In this document: one piece after another, positions 7,724 through 16,306 of the stretch | Layout of the letters: each line of letters starts with the position of its first letter | Position numbering within the stretch: position 1 is the stretch's first letter | From: Rikenellaceae bacterium | GTDB taxonomy: Bacteria > Bacteroidota > Bacteroidia > Bacteroidales > Rikenellaceae | Direction of reading: 5' to 3' | Length of the DNA: 64,000 nucleotides | NCBI GenBank assembly: GCA_017463585.1 | Contig: JAFTOX010000013.1 | Location: 109,595 to 173,594, forward strand | The notes under the pieces: generated by a model | The model's input: only the letters and a program-made list of their open reading frames with translations | What the model was told of the DNA's origin: nothing | The model's database searches: none | Made by a program: the position numbers and the translations under genes

Positions 7724-10030
7724 ATGAAGTTCATTATTCTTACACTACTTGCCGCATCAGCAATCATTGCGGCGGTATATTTTGGTCGCTGGTTGGGTCG
7801 CTCGATCGCTGCTAAACGCAATGGCGAGAAGATGCCCATCGTGCGTACCGTATTGTTAGGCATCGTTTTCGTTGCTCTGGCCGTGGCGATGTTCTTTATG
7901 CAGAGTTGTACCCCTAAAACCGAACAGACTATGGAAAATCCTCTGCTCTCGGAGTGGAACGACCGCTTCGGTGTTCCCCCATTTGACCGTATCAAGGCCG
8001 AGCACTTCGCCCCCGCATTGGAGCAGGCGATGTCGGTGCACAACGCCGAGATCGACGCCATCGTTACCAATAACGACGAACCGACGTTCGAAAATACGGT
8101 TCTCGCCTACGACAATTCGGGCAAGTTGCTCGAACGTGTCGAGCTGTGTTTCAGTCTGTTGTGCGCTGCCGAGACCAATGCCGAGATGCAGGCCATCGAG
8201 CAGGAGATGTCGCCCAAGCTGACCGCACATAGCGGTGCAATTATGATGAACAACGGTCTGTTCGAGCGTGTTAAGAGCGTCTATGAGCGTCGAGGCGCGC
8301 TGGGTCTTGATTCGTTGCAGCTGCGACTAACCGAGAAACTCTATCGCCGTTTCGTGCGTGGCGGTGCGCTGCTCTCGGCCGAGGATAAGGAGCAGCTGCG
8401 CAAGGTCGATGAGAAGCTCTCGTCGGCACGTGTGAAGTATGCGGCAAATCTGCTGGCTGCCAATTCGGGTTTCGAGATGGTTATCAGCAATCAAGACGAT
8501 CTGGACGGTCTACCCTCGTCGACACGTGACGCTGCGGCAAGCGAGGCTTCGGCACGCGGATTGAAGGGCAAGTGGGTCTTCACAACCAAGAAACCGAGTA
8601 TGTTGCCCTTCCTGACCTACTCGTCGAAGCGTGAGCTGCGCGAGAAACTCTACCGCGGCTATCTGGATCGTTGCAACTACAACGACAGCATTGATAACAA
8701 GCAGGTAATCAACGACATCGTTCGTCTGCGTACCGAGCGTGCACACCTACTTGGCTACCCCACTCACGCCCACTATGTATTGGACGTACAAATGGCTCGC
8801 ACACCCGAAAATGTCTACTCGATGATGGACGAGTTGTGGACACCCGCATTGGAGCGCGCTAAGGCCGAGATGGAGGCTATGCGCGAGATGATGAAGAGCG
8901 AAACGGGTCTTGACGACTTTGCGTCGTGGGATTGGTGGTACTATGCCGAGAAGGTGCGCAAACGCGACTACTCGCTCGACGAATCGTCGTTGCGTCCCTA
9001 CTTCTCGTTGGAGAACGTTCGTTCGGGTATCTTCGAGTTGAGCAACCGCCTCTATGGTCTGACCTTCCGCCCCGTGCAGATTCCCGTATATCACGAGGAG
9101 TGTGAGACTTACGAGGTTTTGGACGAGAAGAACGAGCACCTCGGCGTGCTCTACCTCGACTATCACCCGCGTGATGGCAAGAGCGGCGGCGCTTGGTGTG
9201 GCGAGTATCGTACCCAGAGCTTCGACGCCGAGGGCAACCGCATTTCGCCCATCGTGAGCATCGTCTGCAACTTCTCGCGCCCGTCGGGTGGCGATCCCGC
9301 ACTGCTCTCGATCGACGAGACGCAGACCTTCTTCCACGAGTTCGGACACGCACTGCACGCTCTCTTCTCGCAGGTGAAGTATAGCGGTCTGGGTGGCGTT
9401 GAGCGCGACTTTGTGGAGTTGCCTTCGCAGATTATGGAGAATTGGGCATTGGAGCCTGAGATGTTGCGCCGCTATGCGCTGCACCATCGCACCAACGATC
9501 CCATTCCCAACCATATGATCGAAAAGTTGCAGCGTAGCCGCCACTTCAATCAGGGTTTCAACACCGTTGAGTTGCTGGCTGCGTCGCTGACCGATATGGA
9601 TATTCACACCATCGAGAACTACTCGCCCATCGACGTCAATGAGTTCGAGCGCAAAATGCTCAACGAGCGTCGTGGACTGATGGAGCAGATCGCACCTCGC
9701 TATCGCTATCCCTATTTCAGCCACATCTTCGATGGCGGTTATTCGTCGGGTTATTACAGTTATCTGTGGGCAGAAGTGCTTGACAAAGACGCATATCAGG
9801 CATTTGTCGAGAGCGGCGACATCTTCAACAAGCGCATCGCAACCGACTTCCGCAACAAACTTCTTGCACGTGGTGGCGAGGCCGACGGTATGGATCTCTA
9901 TCGTGCCTTCCGTGGTGCCGATCCCGATCGCAAGCCGTTGCTGCTCGGTCGTGGTCTGATCGAGGAGGAGGTTGTCGAAGAGCAGACCGACAAACCGACA
10001 CTCACAATCAGCGACGTCGAAGAGATGTAA
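7724..10030 (+). CDS. M3 family zinc oligopeptidase (Dcp/PrlC-like), membrane-anchored
   Basis: 768 residues. The zinc site HEFGHALH (first His at residue 538) with the downstream Glu-containing segment identifies an M3 metallopeptidase of the peptidyl-dipeptidase/oligopeptidase A group, which trims short peptides. The N terminus is unusual: one membrane helix (about 1-20), a basic stretch, then a second hydrophobic segment (about 38-60) ending in FFMQSC, a lipobox-like site. Starting at the internal ATG (7832) would give a plain lipoprotein signal, so the upstream 36 codons may be an extra anchor or not be translated. Either way the enzyme is predicted to be exported and tethered. A terminator follows at 10065. 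Confidence 0.9.
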   Translation: MKFIILTLLAASAIIAAVYFGRWLGRSIAAKRNGEKMPIVRTVLLGIVFVALAVAMFFMQSCTPKTEQTMENPLLSEWNDRFGVPPFDRIKAEHFAPALEQAMSVHNAEIDAIVTNNDEPTFENTVLAYDNSGKLLERVELCFSLLCAAETNAEMQAIEQEMSPKLTAHSGAIMMNNGLFERVKSVYERRGALGLDSLQLRLTEKLYRRFVRGGALLSAEDKEQLRKVDEKLSSARVKYAANLLAANSGFEMVISNQDDLDGLPSSTRDAAASEASARGLKGKWVFTTKKPSMLPFLTYSSKRELREKLYRGYLDRCNYNDSIDNKQVINDIVRLRTERAHLLGYPTHAHYVLDVQMARTPENVYSMMDELWTPALERAKAEMEAMREMMKSETGLDDFASWDWWYYAEKVRKRDYSLDESSLRPYFSLENVRSGIFELSNRLYGLTFRPVQIPVYHEECETYEVLDEKNEHLGVLYLDYHPRDGKSGGAWCGEYRTQSFDAEGNRISPIVSIVCNFSRPSGGDPALLSIDETQTFFHEFGHALHALFSQVKYSGLGGVERDFVELPSQIMENWALEPEMLRRYALHHRTNDPIPNHMIEKLQRSRHFNQGFNTVELLAASLTDMDIHTIENYSPIDVNEFERKMLNERRGLMEQIAPRYRYPYFSHIFDGGYSSGYYSYLWAEVLDKDAYQAFVESGDIFNKRIATDFRNKLLARGGEADGMDLYRAFRGADPDRKPLLLGRGLIEEEVVEEQTDKPTLTISDVEEM

Positions 10031-10038
10031 ACAGTTCG

Positions 10039-10272
10039 AATTCAAAATTCAGGATTCAAAATTAGACCGCACCTTTTGAGGGTGCGGTCTTTCTTTGCTG
10101 TATTTAATCTCATCATTGGCGGGTGGGGGGGGCTCGGCCGAAGGCCGACCCGCCAATGATGACACGCTTTGAAAAAGCGTGCTTTTATCATCAGATTTTA
10201 ATATCCAAAAAAATAGCCTACCCTTCGCAGAGCACGGCTAATTTTGAATCTTGAATTTTGAATCTTGAATCT
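10039..10272. repeat. Intergenic repeat unit A: inverted AT tracts around a bulged GC-rich hairpin
   Basis: Left tract 10039-10064 and right tract 10240-10272 are inverted copies built from ATTCAAAATTC-like units. Inside is a hairpin with a 15-bp perfect outer stem (10110-10124 with 10148-10162), an eight-G run bulged only on the 5' side, and an inner stem CGGCC/GGCCG with a GAA loop. A second small hairpin (CACGCTTT-GAA-AAAGCGTG) follows. The same architecture recurs at 14968, 56196, 56308 and 63732. A terminator for the - strand regulator gene (around 10209-10234) also lies within the unit. Confidence 0.7.
10065..10097 (+). terminator. Intrinsic terminator of M3 peptidase gene
   Basis: GACCGCACC / GGTGCGGTC, a 9-bp perfect stem with a 7-nt loop followed by TTTCTTT. 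Confidence 0.85.
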
Positions 10273-10275
10273 CAT

Positions 10276-10935
10276 TTAAATCTCAACCAAGTTATGCTTA
10301 ATGGCGTAGACCACCAGATTGGCGGTATTTGGGCAACCCGTTTTGGCTAAGATATTGGCGCGGTGCTTATCGACCGTGCGCTTCGAGATGAAGAGTTTGT
10401 CGGCTATCTGCTGATTCGACAGACCTTTGCAAATCTCCAACAGCACCTCCAACTCGCGCTCCGAGAGCGACTCCTCGTCCTCGGGTGCCACCTCGGGTTG
10501 GGGCGTAGTGCGCAGGCTGCTCACCAGCGACGAAAGCAACTCCTGCGAGAAATAGCTACCACCCTCGGCAACCGTTTCGATAGCCTCGACCACCTCGTCG
10601 ATATCGGAACTTTTGAGCAGAAAGCCCTTTGCACCAACCGAAACCATACGGAAATAGTAATCCTCGTCGCCGAACATCGAGAGGGTGATCACCTTCAAGT
10701 CGGGGCGCATTTCGAGGGCACGCGCAGTAGCCACGTCGCCCGAGATTCCCGTCATCGCAATATCCATAAAGACTACGTCGATATCGCATTCGGGCAACTT
10801 TTCGAGGAACTCCTCGCCACTCGACGCCTCGCCTACAACCTCGCAATCCTCGCGCGAATTGAGCAATCCGCGCAGACCATTGCGGAACAGCGTGTGGTCG
10901 TCGACCAAAAATATCTTATAGGGTTGAGTACTCAT
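10276..10935 (-). CDS. NarL/FixJ-family response regulator
   Basis: 219 residues. A receiver domain (1-120) with VDD at 11-13, the phospho-acceptor Asp58 (VVFMDIAM) and the conserved Lys of the LLKSS segment is joined to a LuxR-type helix-turn-helix (about 152-212; LSERELEVLLEICKGLSNQQ). It should be phosphorylated by the histidine kinase encoded 6 bp upstream and then bind DNA. Both genes read from a -7 box at 11974. The target genes are not evident from the sequence. Confidence 0.93.
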   Translation of the reverse strand: MSTQPYKIFLVDDHTLFRNGLRGLLNSREDCEVVGEASSGEEFLEKLPECDIDVVFMDIAMTGISGDVATARALEMRPDLKVITLSMFGDEDYYFRMVSVGAKGFLLKSSDIDEVVEAIETVAEGGSYFSQELLSSLVSSLRTTPQPEVAPEDEESLSERELEVLLEICKGLSNQQIADKLFISKRTVDKHRANILAKTGCPNTANLVVYAIKHNLVEI

Positions 10936-10941
10936 ATTTTG

Positions 10942-11931
10942 TTAATGTTTACTATCAGTATTTTCCTCCTCATTAGCAATAGTTTCGCCGATCGTGCTCA
11001 CCGTGATCGAGGCCTGCATACCGTGTCCCTTGCTGCTGGTAATGCTGACCAGACCACCCAACGAATTGATTCGCGAGGTGATGTTCGACATACCCATACC
11101 GCAGTCCACCACCGCCTTGGGATTGAAACCGCAACCGTTGTCAGCGTATTCAAGATTTATACGATCGTTGTTGTATTGCAACGAGAGGTCGATTCGTTTG
11201 CAGCCCGAGTGTTTGAGCGAGTTGTTGAGCAGCTCGCAGATCACACGATAGAGAATCACCTCGATATCTTGATCGAAGCGCTCCTTACGGAGATTGGTCA
11301 CAAAATTGACCTCAATGGCGTGTAGTTGCGGGCTCTTATTGATAAAGTTGCTGACGCCTCTCACCAGACCAAAATCGCTCAACACCTGCGGCGAGAGGTT
11401 GTTCGAAATCTCACGTAACGAACGGATTGCCTCCTCGATAACGGCTGAGGTCGAGGCTATCAGTTCGCGGTTCTCTTCGTCTTCGGCTCGTTTTGCCAGC
11501 ACCGACATCGACATCTTTGCCGAAGAAAGCAGTGGTCCCATACCGTCGTGCAACTCGCGTGAGTAGCGCGAACGGAACTTCTCCTCGGTACGCAGCACAG
11601 CGGTGAGGATTCGCTTGTTGGTCAGTCTACGCTGGCGATCGAGGTGGCCGATATAGGTGAATAGTTTATGGGCATAGAGCACTCCGACAGCAATGCAGAG
11701 CGAAGCGACGGCATCGAGCCAGATGTATAGTTCGTTGGGGGCTTTGGCGGTCGAATCATCGACAAATGTTTGAACATATTGTCCGTATCGTGTAACCGAC
11801 ATTGCGGCCATACCGATAATCAGCAGAATCCAAATCGAGTTGTACTTTGTCAGGCGCACCAATCTGATGGCTGCGATAGTAGCCAACGTTTGGAGAATGA
11901 TCGATATGATAATCAGCGCTTTAAGTACCAT
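10942..11931 (-). CDS. Sensor histidine kinase (HisKA_3 / NarX-like)
   Basis: 329 residues. Three hydrophobic helices at the N terminus (about 3-23, 33-46, 71-90), with only a short extracytoplasmic loop, suggest the sensing is membrane-embedded or partner-based. The HisKA_3 dimerisation domain carries the phospho-acceptor His128 in SRELHDGMGPLLSS. The ATP-binding domain has the N box (ELLNNSLKHSG) and the G1 box (DNGCGF), followed by a GMGMSNI motif. It forms a two-component pair with the response regulator 6 bp downstream. The signal is unknown. Confidence 0.93.
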   Translation of the reverse strand: MVLKALIIISIILQTLATIAAIRLVRLTKYNSIWILLIIGMAAMSVTRYGQYVQTFVDDSTAKAPNELYIWLDAVASLCIAVGVLYAHKLFTYIGHLDRQRRLTNKRILTAVLRTEEKFRSRYSRELHDGMGPLLSSAKMSMSVLAKRAEDEENRELIASTSAVIEEAIRSLREISNNLSPQVLSDFGLVRGVSNFINKSPQLHAIEVNFVTNLRKERFDQDIEVILYRVICELLNNSLKHSGCKRIDLSLQYNNDRINLEYADNGCGFNPKAVVDCGMGMSNITSRINSLGGLVSITSSKGHGMQASITVSTIGETIANEEENTDSKH

Positions 11932-11973
11932 AGTTTAGGCGGAGTGGTTGCATTAAAGCCACAATCCGCAATA

Positions 11974-11981
11974 CAAATATA
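11974..11981 (-). promoter_or_regulatory. -7 box for the two-component pair
   Basis: Reads TATATTTG on the - strand, about 43 bp upstream of the kinase start. Confidence 0.5.
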
Positions 11982-12201
11982 AGAATAATTTTATAGATTA
12001 CCTACGTGACACTACGAAATAGTACACCAAAATTAACAAATAGCACACGGGTGTCAAAAAATACAATATTTAGTCAAGGTGAATCGTAAAAGATTGTGCG
12101 TAAATGGCCGAAAATGGCTGAAAAGTTGAATAAGGTATTGCACAATCGAACCGAAAACTGTAATTTTGTGATTGCGAAAATCTCATTTGCGCTACCTATT
12201 G

Positions 12202-12273
12202 TAGTCCCGACGGGAATCGAACCCATATCGTATGAACCGGAATCATATATTCTATCCATTGAACTACGGGACC
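12202..12273 (-). tRNA. tRNA-Arg (CCG)
   Basis: A 72-nt cloverleaf on the - strand: acceptor GGTCCCG/CGGGACT, D stem GTTC/GAAT, anticodon stem TATGA/TCATA with loop TTCCGGT (anticodon CCG) and T arm ATGGG-TTCGATT-CCCGT. CCA is not encoded. A near-consensus -7 box (CATCTTTG) lies just upstream at 12284-12291. Confidence 0.95.
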
Positions 12274-12334
12274 AAACGAGTTGCAAAGATGGGAAAAATA
12301 TTTAGAATTTGAAAATCCTAAACCAAATTAAACT

Positions 12335-13012
12335 ATGGAGCAAATTGTTACAACCATCGAGAACACCGAGCCCAAACTCACAGCGTGGCAACGATTAGAA
12401 ACCATCGTGAAGATGAGTGGCGTGAGTGTCAATGCATTTGCTCGTTCAATCGGTTTGGCGCGTGGCGAAAATCTATACCAGATCAAGAAGGGCAACAATG
12501 GCATCAGCCGCGATTTGGCCAAACGCATTGTCGATTACTATCCGCAGATCAGCTTCTCGTGGCTGATGACAGGCGAGGGCGCAATGACCATCGACGGCAA
12601 GAACCAAACGGGCATTCCGTTCTACAACTGTTCGTGCCCCGAGGATCTTCAACGCCTCGAAAACGACGTCGAAGATGGTTGCGTGGCGATGCCCGGGTTT
12701 GAGGATTGTTGTGCGGTCGTTGCTCACAATTGGCGCAGCAAGGACGGCGTGCCCGAGGGTGCATACGTATTCCTCACACGCATCGAGCGTCGCAAGCGAT
12801 ATATCGCTCTGGGTCAATACTTTGTAGTATCGGAGGGCTATACGGGCTTTTGCAGCGTGCGCACGCTCCGCAAGGTCAACAAACTCAAATTGATGGGCGG
12901 CAAGGTCCCCGTCGATGCGAGGTATCTCGGTCGTGATGATGTGCAAACATTATATATGGTACGCGGTGTGCTGACAATCACCAGCGCAGCGATTGATTTA
13001 ACAGGTAAATAA
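12335..13012 (+). CDS. HTH (XRE/S24-like) transcriptional regulator
   Basis: 225 residues. The N-terminal third (about 15-70) reads as a phage-repressor-like helix-turn-helix (AFARSIGLARGENLYQIKKG and the following SWLMTGEG). The C-terminal part resembles the S24/LexA-like dimerisation fold seen in Bacteroidetes repressors of this type, with the closing segment VQTLYMVRGVL. The Ser and Lys of an active autoprotease cannot be placed, so self-cleavage is unlikely. It stands 17 bp before lgt on the same strand and may share its transcript. Target unknown. Confidence 0.75.
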   Translation: MEQIVTTIENTEPKLTAWQRLETIVKMSGVSVNAFARSIGLARGENLYQIKKGNNGISRDLAKRIVDYYPQISFSWLMTGEGAMTIDGKNQTGIPFYNCSCPEDLQRLENDVEDGCVAMPGFEDCCAVVAHNWRSKDGVPEGAYVFLTRIERRKRYIALGQYFVVSEGYTGFCSVRTLRKVNKLKLMGGKVPVDARYLGRDDVQTLYMVRGVLTITSAAIDLTGK

Positions 13013-13029
13013 TTCGAAAAAAGAGAGAT

Positions 13030-13941
13030 ATGTTGATGTCTATTTTTTGGGATTTCGATCCCGTATTTTTGCGCTTGGGCAGCTTCGAGATTCGCTACTA
13101 CGGTCTGATGTGGGCGTTGGCGATCGGTCTGGCGGCATATATGTTCGACCACTTTGTCAAGCGCGAAGGTCTGCCCGAAAAGGTCTCGGAGTCGATCTTC
13201 TACTTCGGTACGCTGGCAACAATCATCGGCTCGCGCGTGGGCCACTGTCTGTTCTACGAGCCCGACAAGTATCTGGCTGAGCCTCTGCGTATTATTACGG
13301 ATATTCGTGACGGCGGTATGGCCAGCCACGGCGCTGCAATCGGTCTGCTGATCGGTCTGTGGCTGTTCTCACGACGCAACAAACTGCCCTACCTTTGGTC
13401 GCTCGACCGCATTATGATTGCGGTGGCTATCGGTGGTGCGTTTGTGCGCTTTGGCAACCTGTTCAATTCGGAGATTATCGGCGCTCCGACCGACGCTCCG
13501 TGGGGCTTCGTGTTCGCACGTCTGTATCCCGCAGGTACGCCCATCGAGGAGATGGTCGCACGCCACCCCTCGCAGATTTATGAGGCTCTGTGCTACATAG
13601 TTACATTTGTGATACTGACGTGGCTCTACTACAAACGCGATATGGGACGTCGCCGCCCGGGACTGATGTTCGGAGTGGGTCTGATTGGTATCTTCCTGAC
13701 TCGTTTCCTGATCGAATTTGTCAAGGAGAATCAGGAGGCTTTCGAGCAGTCGTGGACGCTCAATATGGGTCAGTGGCTCAGTGTACCGTTTATCATTGCG
13801 GCATTCGTGCTGATTTGGTACGCAATGAGCCGTCCCGCAATCGAGCCTAAGCCCGTGACCAATGCGCCGAAGGAGGCAACGAAGAGCGCTCCCGCAACTG
13901 CAACCACAAAAACCAAAAAATCGAAGAAAAAGAAGTGGTAA
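13030..13941 (+). CDS. lgt: Prolipoprotein diacylglyceryl transferase
   Basis: 303 residues, seven membrane helices. Lgt transfers diacylglycerol from phosphatidylglycerol to the lipobox cysteine of prelipoproteins in the inner membrane. Signatures present: GGMASHGAAIG, the GNLFNSEIIG segment with the essential Asn and Glu, and HPSQIYEAL. The C terminus carries an extra Ala/Lys-rich cytoplasmic tail of about 35 residues. An alternative start two codons in (13036) is possible. The next gene overlaps the stop codon by 7 bp. Confidence 0.96.
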   Translation: MLMSIFWDFDPVFLRLGSFEIRYYGLMWALAIGLAAYMFDHFVKREGLPEKVSESIFYFGTLATIIGSRVGHCLFYEPDKYLAEPLRIITDIRDGGMASHGAAIGLLIGLWLFSRRNKLPYLWSLDRIMIAVAIGGAFVRFGNLFNSEIIGAPTDAPWGFVFARLYPAGTPIEEMVARHPSQIYEALCYIVTFVILTWLYYKRDMGRRRPGLMFGVGLIGIFLTRFLIEFVKENQEAFEQSWTLNMGQWLSVPFIIAAFVLIWYAMSRPAIEPKPVTNAPKEATKSAPATATTKTKKSKKKKW

Positions 13942-14864
13942 ACGATAGCATAACCCAATTGTTATTCAACGCCTTAGCGCAGCGACAGACGGTGGTTTTG
14001 CCCGGTATCGGCTCGTTGCGTTTCAAGCGCATTGCGGCCAAACTCGAAGGCTCGACGCTCACTCCGCCACGCAATATGTTCCGCTATTCGAGTCGTGAGG
14101 AGGGTCGCTCGCTGCTCGATATGTTGATCTCGGCGGCGGACTGCTCGCGCGAGGAGGGCGAGGAGGCCTATCGCCGTTGGCTACGCCGTATCAAGCAGGG
14201 GCATTCGATTGTGATTGAGGGCGTTGGACGCATCGAGGAGGATTTCTTCAAGCCCTCGGACGAGCTTGAACAACTGCTTAATCCCGTCGCAAGTGCACCC
14301 ATCACGATCAAACGTCGTCGCTCGTGGCTAGGTGCGTGGATCACATTGGCGGCCGTTGCAGTTATTGGCGTTGCAGGCGCTGCGTGGTGGTACGTGCAAA
14401 TGCAACCCACATCGACTCCCGCAGTCGTTGCCCAAAAAGTAAAAAAGACTAAAACTGAGGTGGTTAAGATCGCCGAAAAGGTTGATAGCGTTGTGGCAGA
14501 ACAGGTTGCAACCGAGGTCGCACCCGAAGTCGCACCCGAAGTCGCGCCCGAAGTCGCGCCCGTGCAAAAGGAGAGCGCGCCCGCTTCTGCACCCACTCCC
14601 GCTCCCGTTTCGACCGAGGTGGGAGAGATGACATCGGGAATGAGCTACGTGGTTATGGGCGTTTTCTCGACCGAGGAGAATGCACGTAAATACGTCACTC
14701 AGCTGGCGAAACGTGCGCCCGAGATCGGCTGTCGCATCTACCGTTTCCAAGGAGCAAAATTTATGGTGAGTGGTTTCGAGTCGGCTGACGGCGCTGCGGC
14801 AACGACCTTTATCCGCGAGCACCGCACGCAGTTCCCCGATCTGTGGGCATACAAACGCAAGTAA
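13935..14864 (+). CDS. HU-like and SPOR domain protein
   Basis: 309 residues, GTG start overlapping the end of lgt. Residues 1-110 match the HU/CCDC81-like domain common in Bacteroidetes (LPGIGSLRF and VIEGVGRI). A single membrane helix (about 134-155) follows. Next is an Ala/Pro/Val/Glu-rich linker with an EVAP repeat (about 195-210), and a C-terminal SPOR domain (about 235-305; SYVVMGVFSTEENARKY) that usually binds denuded glycan strands of peptidoglycan at division sites. The arrangement places the HU-like part in the cytoplasm and SPOR in the periplasm. A strong terminator follows. Confidence 0.85.
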   Translation: MVNDSITQLLFNALAQRQTVVLPGIGSLRFKRIAAKLEGSTLTPPRNMFRYSSREEGRSLLDMLISAADCSREEGEEAYRRWLRRIKQGHSIVIEGVGRIEEDFFKPSDELEQLLNPVASAPITIKRRRSWLGAWITLAAVAVIGVAGAAWWYVQMQPTSTPAVVAQKVKKTKTEVVKIAEKVDSVVAEQVATEVAPEVAPEVAPEVAPVQKESAPASAPTPAPVSTEVGEMTSGMSYVVMGVFSTEENARKYVTQLAKRAPEIGCRIYRFQGAKFMVSGFESADGAAATTFIREHRTQFPDLWAYKRK

Positions 14865-14884
14865 ACTTTTTTCATTTAACGACA

Positions 14885-14918
14885 AAAATCGCACTCCACG
14901 CAGGGGTGCGATTTTCGT
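14885..14918 (+). terminator. Intrinsic terminator of lgt/SPOR unit
   Basis: AAAATCGCAC / GTGCGATTTT, a 10-bp stem continuing into a T run. Confidence 0.85.
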
Positions 14919-15113
14919 TAATTCAAGATTCAGAATTCAAGATTGAGTTTGACTGCGAAGGCGGGCGCACGCGGTGGCGTGGGGCGGCGCGACTGAAAGT
15001 CGCGGGCGCCACCGCGTGTGTCGATTTCAAAGAAATCGCCAATCTCAATTCGCAATTCATCTTATCACTTTGAAAGCAAAGTAAACAATCTTGAATCTTG
15101 AATTTTGAATCTA
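14919..15113. repeat. Intergenic repeat unit B
   Basis: AT tracts at 14919-14947 and 15087-15112 are inverted copies. Between them lies a bulged hairpin: 12-bp outer stem (14968-14979 with 15007-15018), a G-rich 5'-side bulge (TGGGGCGG), and an inner stem CGCGACT/AGTCGCG with a GAA loop. It is followed by a small hairpin CGATTTC-AAA-GAAATCG. Same plan as unit A, different stem sequence. Confidence 0.7.
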
Positions 15114-16265
15114 CAACACATTTCCTGCGGCGTAACGCTCGACGTCCGAGGCGGTTATGCGGTCGCCGCTGAGGATTATCAACCGTTCGACAACGTTGCG
15201 CAATTCACGGATATTTCCACTCCAAGGCATTGCGCAGAGAAGTTCGACCGCCGACGCCTCGATCGGCTTTGGTGCAATCGCATACTCGCCACTGATCTTC
15301 TCGATAAAGTGTTCGACCAGCAGTGGAATATCCTCTCGTCGATCAGCCAACGCAGGTACCGAAATCACAATCACACTCAGTCGATGATAGAGATCCTCGC
15401 GGAAATTTCCACGGCGAATCTCCTCACGCAGATTTTTGTTCGTCGCCGCCACCACACGCACATTGACATCAATATCGCGGTCGCTACCCACACGGCTGAT
15501 CCGATTCTCCTGTAACGCCCGTAGCACCTTCGCCTGCGCCGAGAGGCTCATATCGCCAATCTCGTCCATAAAGAGCGTACCACCTGCTGCCTGCTCGAAT
15601 TTACCTTTACGTTGTTTGACCGCCGAGGTGAAGGCTCCCTTCTCGTGCCCGAACAGCTCGCTCTCGATCAACTCCGAAGGTATCGCTGCACAATTAACCT
15701 CGACGAACGGAGCTGCCGCACGTCGGCTCTTTTCGTGTAACCATCGGGCAACCAACTCCTTACCCGTTCCGTTTGCACCCGTAATCAACACCCGAGCCTC
15801 GGACGGGGCGACCTTGTCGATCAGCTCCCGAACGTGCGTTATCGCCTCCGACTCGCCCACTATCTGCTCAACCTTCGAGGCTCGTCGGCGTACCCGCATC
15901 GGCACCGCCACCTCAGGCTCGGGCTGGGGTGCTTCGCCTGCACTCTGCTCCGACACCTTGCGAATTGCGCCCAGCAGACGATTCATATCTATGGGGCGGG
16001 TCAGGAACTCAGTTGCGCCCGACCGCACGGCATCGACCGCCGCCTCGACCGACGATTCGGGTGCAAGCACAATGAACGGAACCCCAACACGTGGCACGCT
16101 GTGTGCATCATCGGTGAGTATAACATCGAAGGGCGAATGCGAACAAGCCTCCGCCGCAACGGCCGACGTGGCGGCACACTCGGTTGCATACCCTTCGTAT
16201 TCGAGTCGCTCGCGCAGGGTGTTGCGCATACTTTTGGAGCGATCGACGATCAAAACCTTTGTCAT
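15111..16265 (-). CDS. Sigma-54-dependent activator with degenerate receiver and no DNA-binding domain
   Basis: 384 residues from the ATG at 16265 (MTKVLIVD). The longer frame starting at 16361 has no support. The receiver-like domain (about 1-100) keeps one acidic pair residue and an Asp in ILTDD, but the helix between strands 3 and 4 is largely missing and the conserved Lys is Arg (LTRP). The AAA+ domain is intact: Walker A GANGTGKE, sigma-54 contact loop GAFTSA, Walker B TLFMDEIGD. The protein ends at AAGNVL right after the lid domain, with no Fis-type helix-turn-helix. It may act from solution or need a partner for DNA targeting. Confidence 0.88.
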   Translation of the reverse strand: MTKVLIVDRSKSMRNTLRERLEYEGYATECAATSAVAAEACSHSPFDVILTDDAHSVPRVGVPFIVLAPESSVEAAVDAVRSGATEFLTRPIDMNRLLGAIRKVSEQSAGEAPQPEPEVAVPMRVRRRASKVEQIVGESEAITHVRELIDKVAPSEARVLITGANGTGKELVARWLHEKSRRAAAPFVEVNCAAIPSELIESELFGHEKGAFTSAVKQRKGKFEQAAGGTLFMDEIGDMSLSAQAKVLRALQENRISRVGSDRDIDVNVRVVAATNKNLREEIRRGNFREDLYHRLSVIVISVPALADRREDIPLLVEHFIEKISGEYAIAPKPIEASAVELLCAMPWSGNIRELRNVVERLIILSGDRITASDVERYAAGNVL

Positions 16266-16270
16266 AAGTA

Positions 16271-16300
16271 TTGTAATAGTGAAAATTTTGTGTATTTTTG
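16271..16300 (+). promoter_or_regulatory. Promoter for DUF4290 gene
   Basis: TATTTTTG (16293-16300) with TTG at 16271-16273, spacing 19 bp. It is divergent from the sigma-54 activator gene and leaves a leader of about 195 nt. Confidence 0.6.
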
Positions 16301-16306
16301 CACCAA

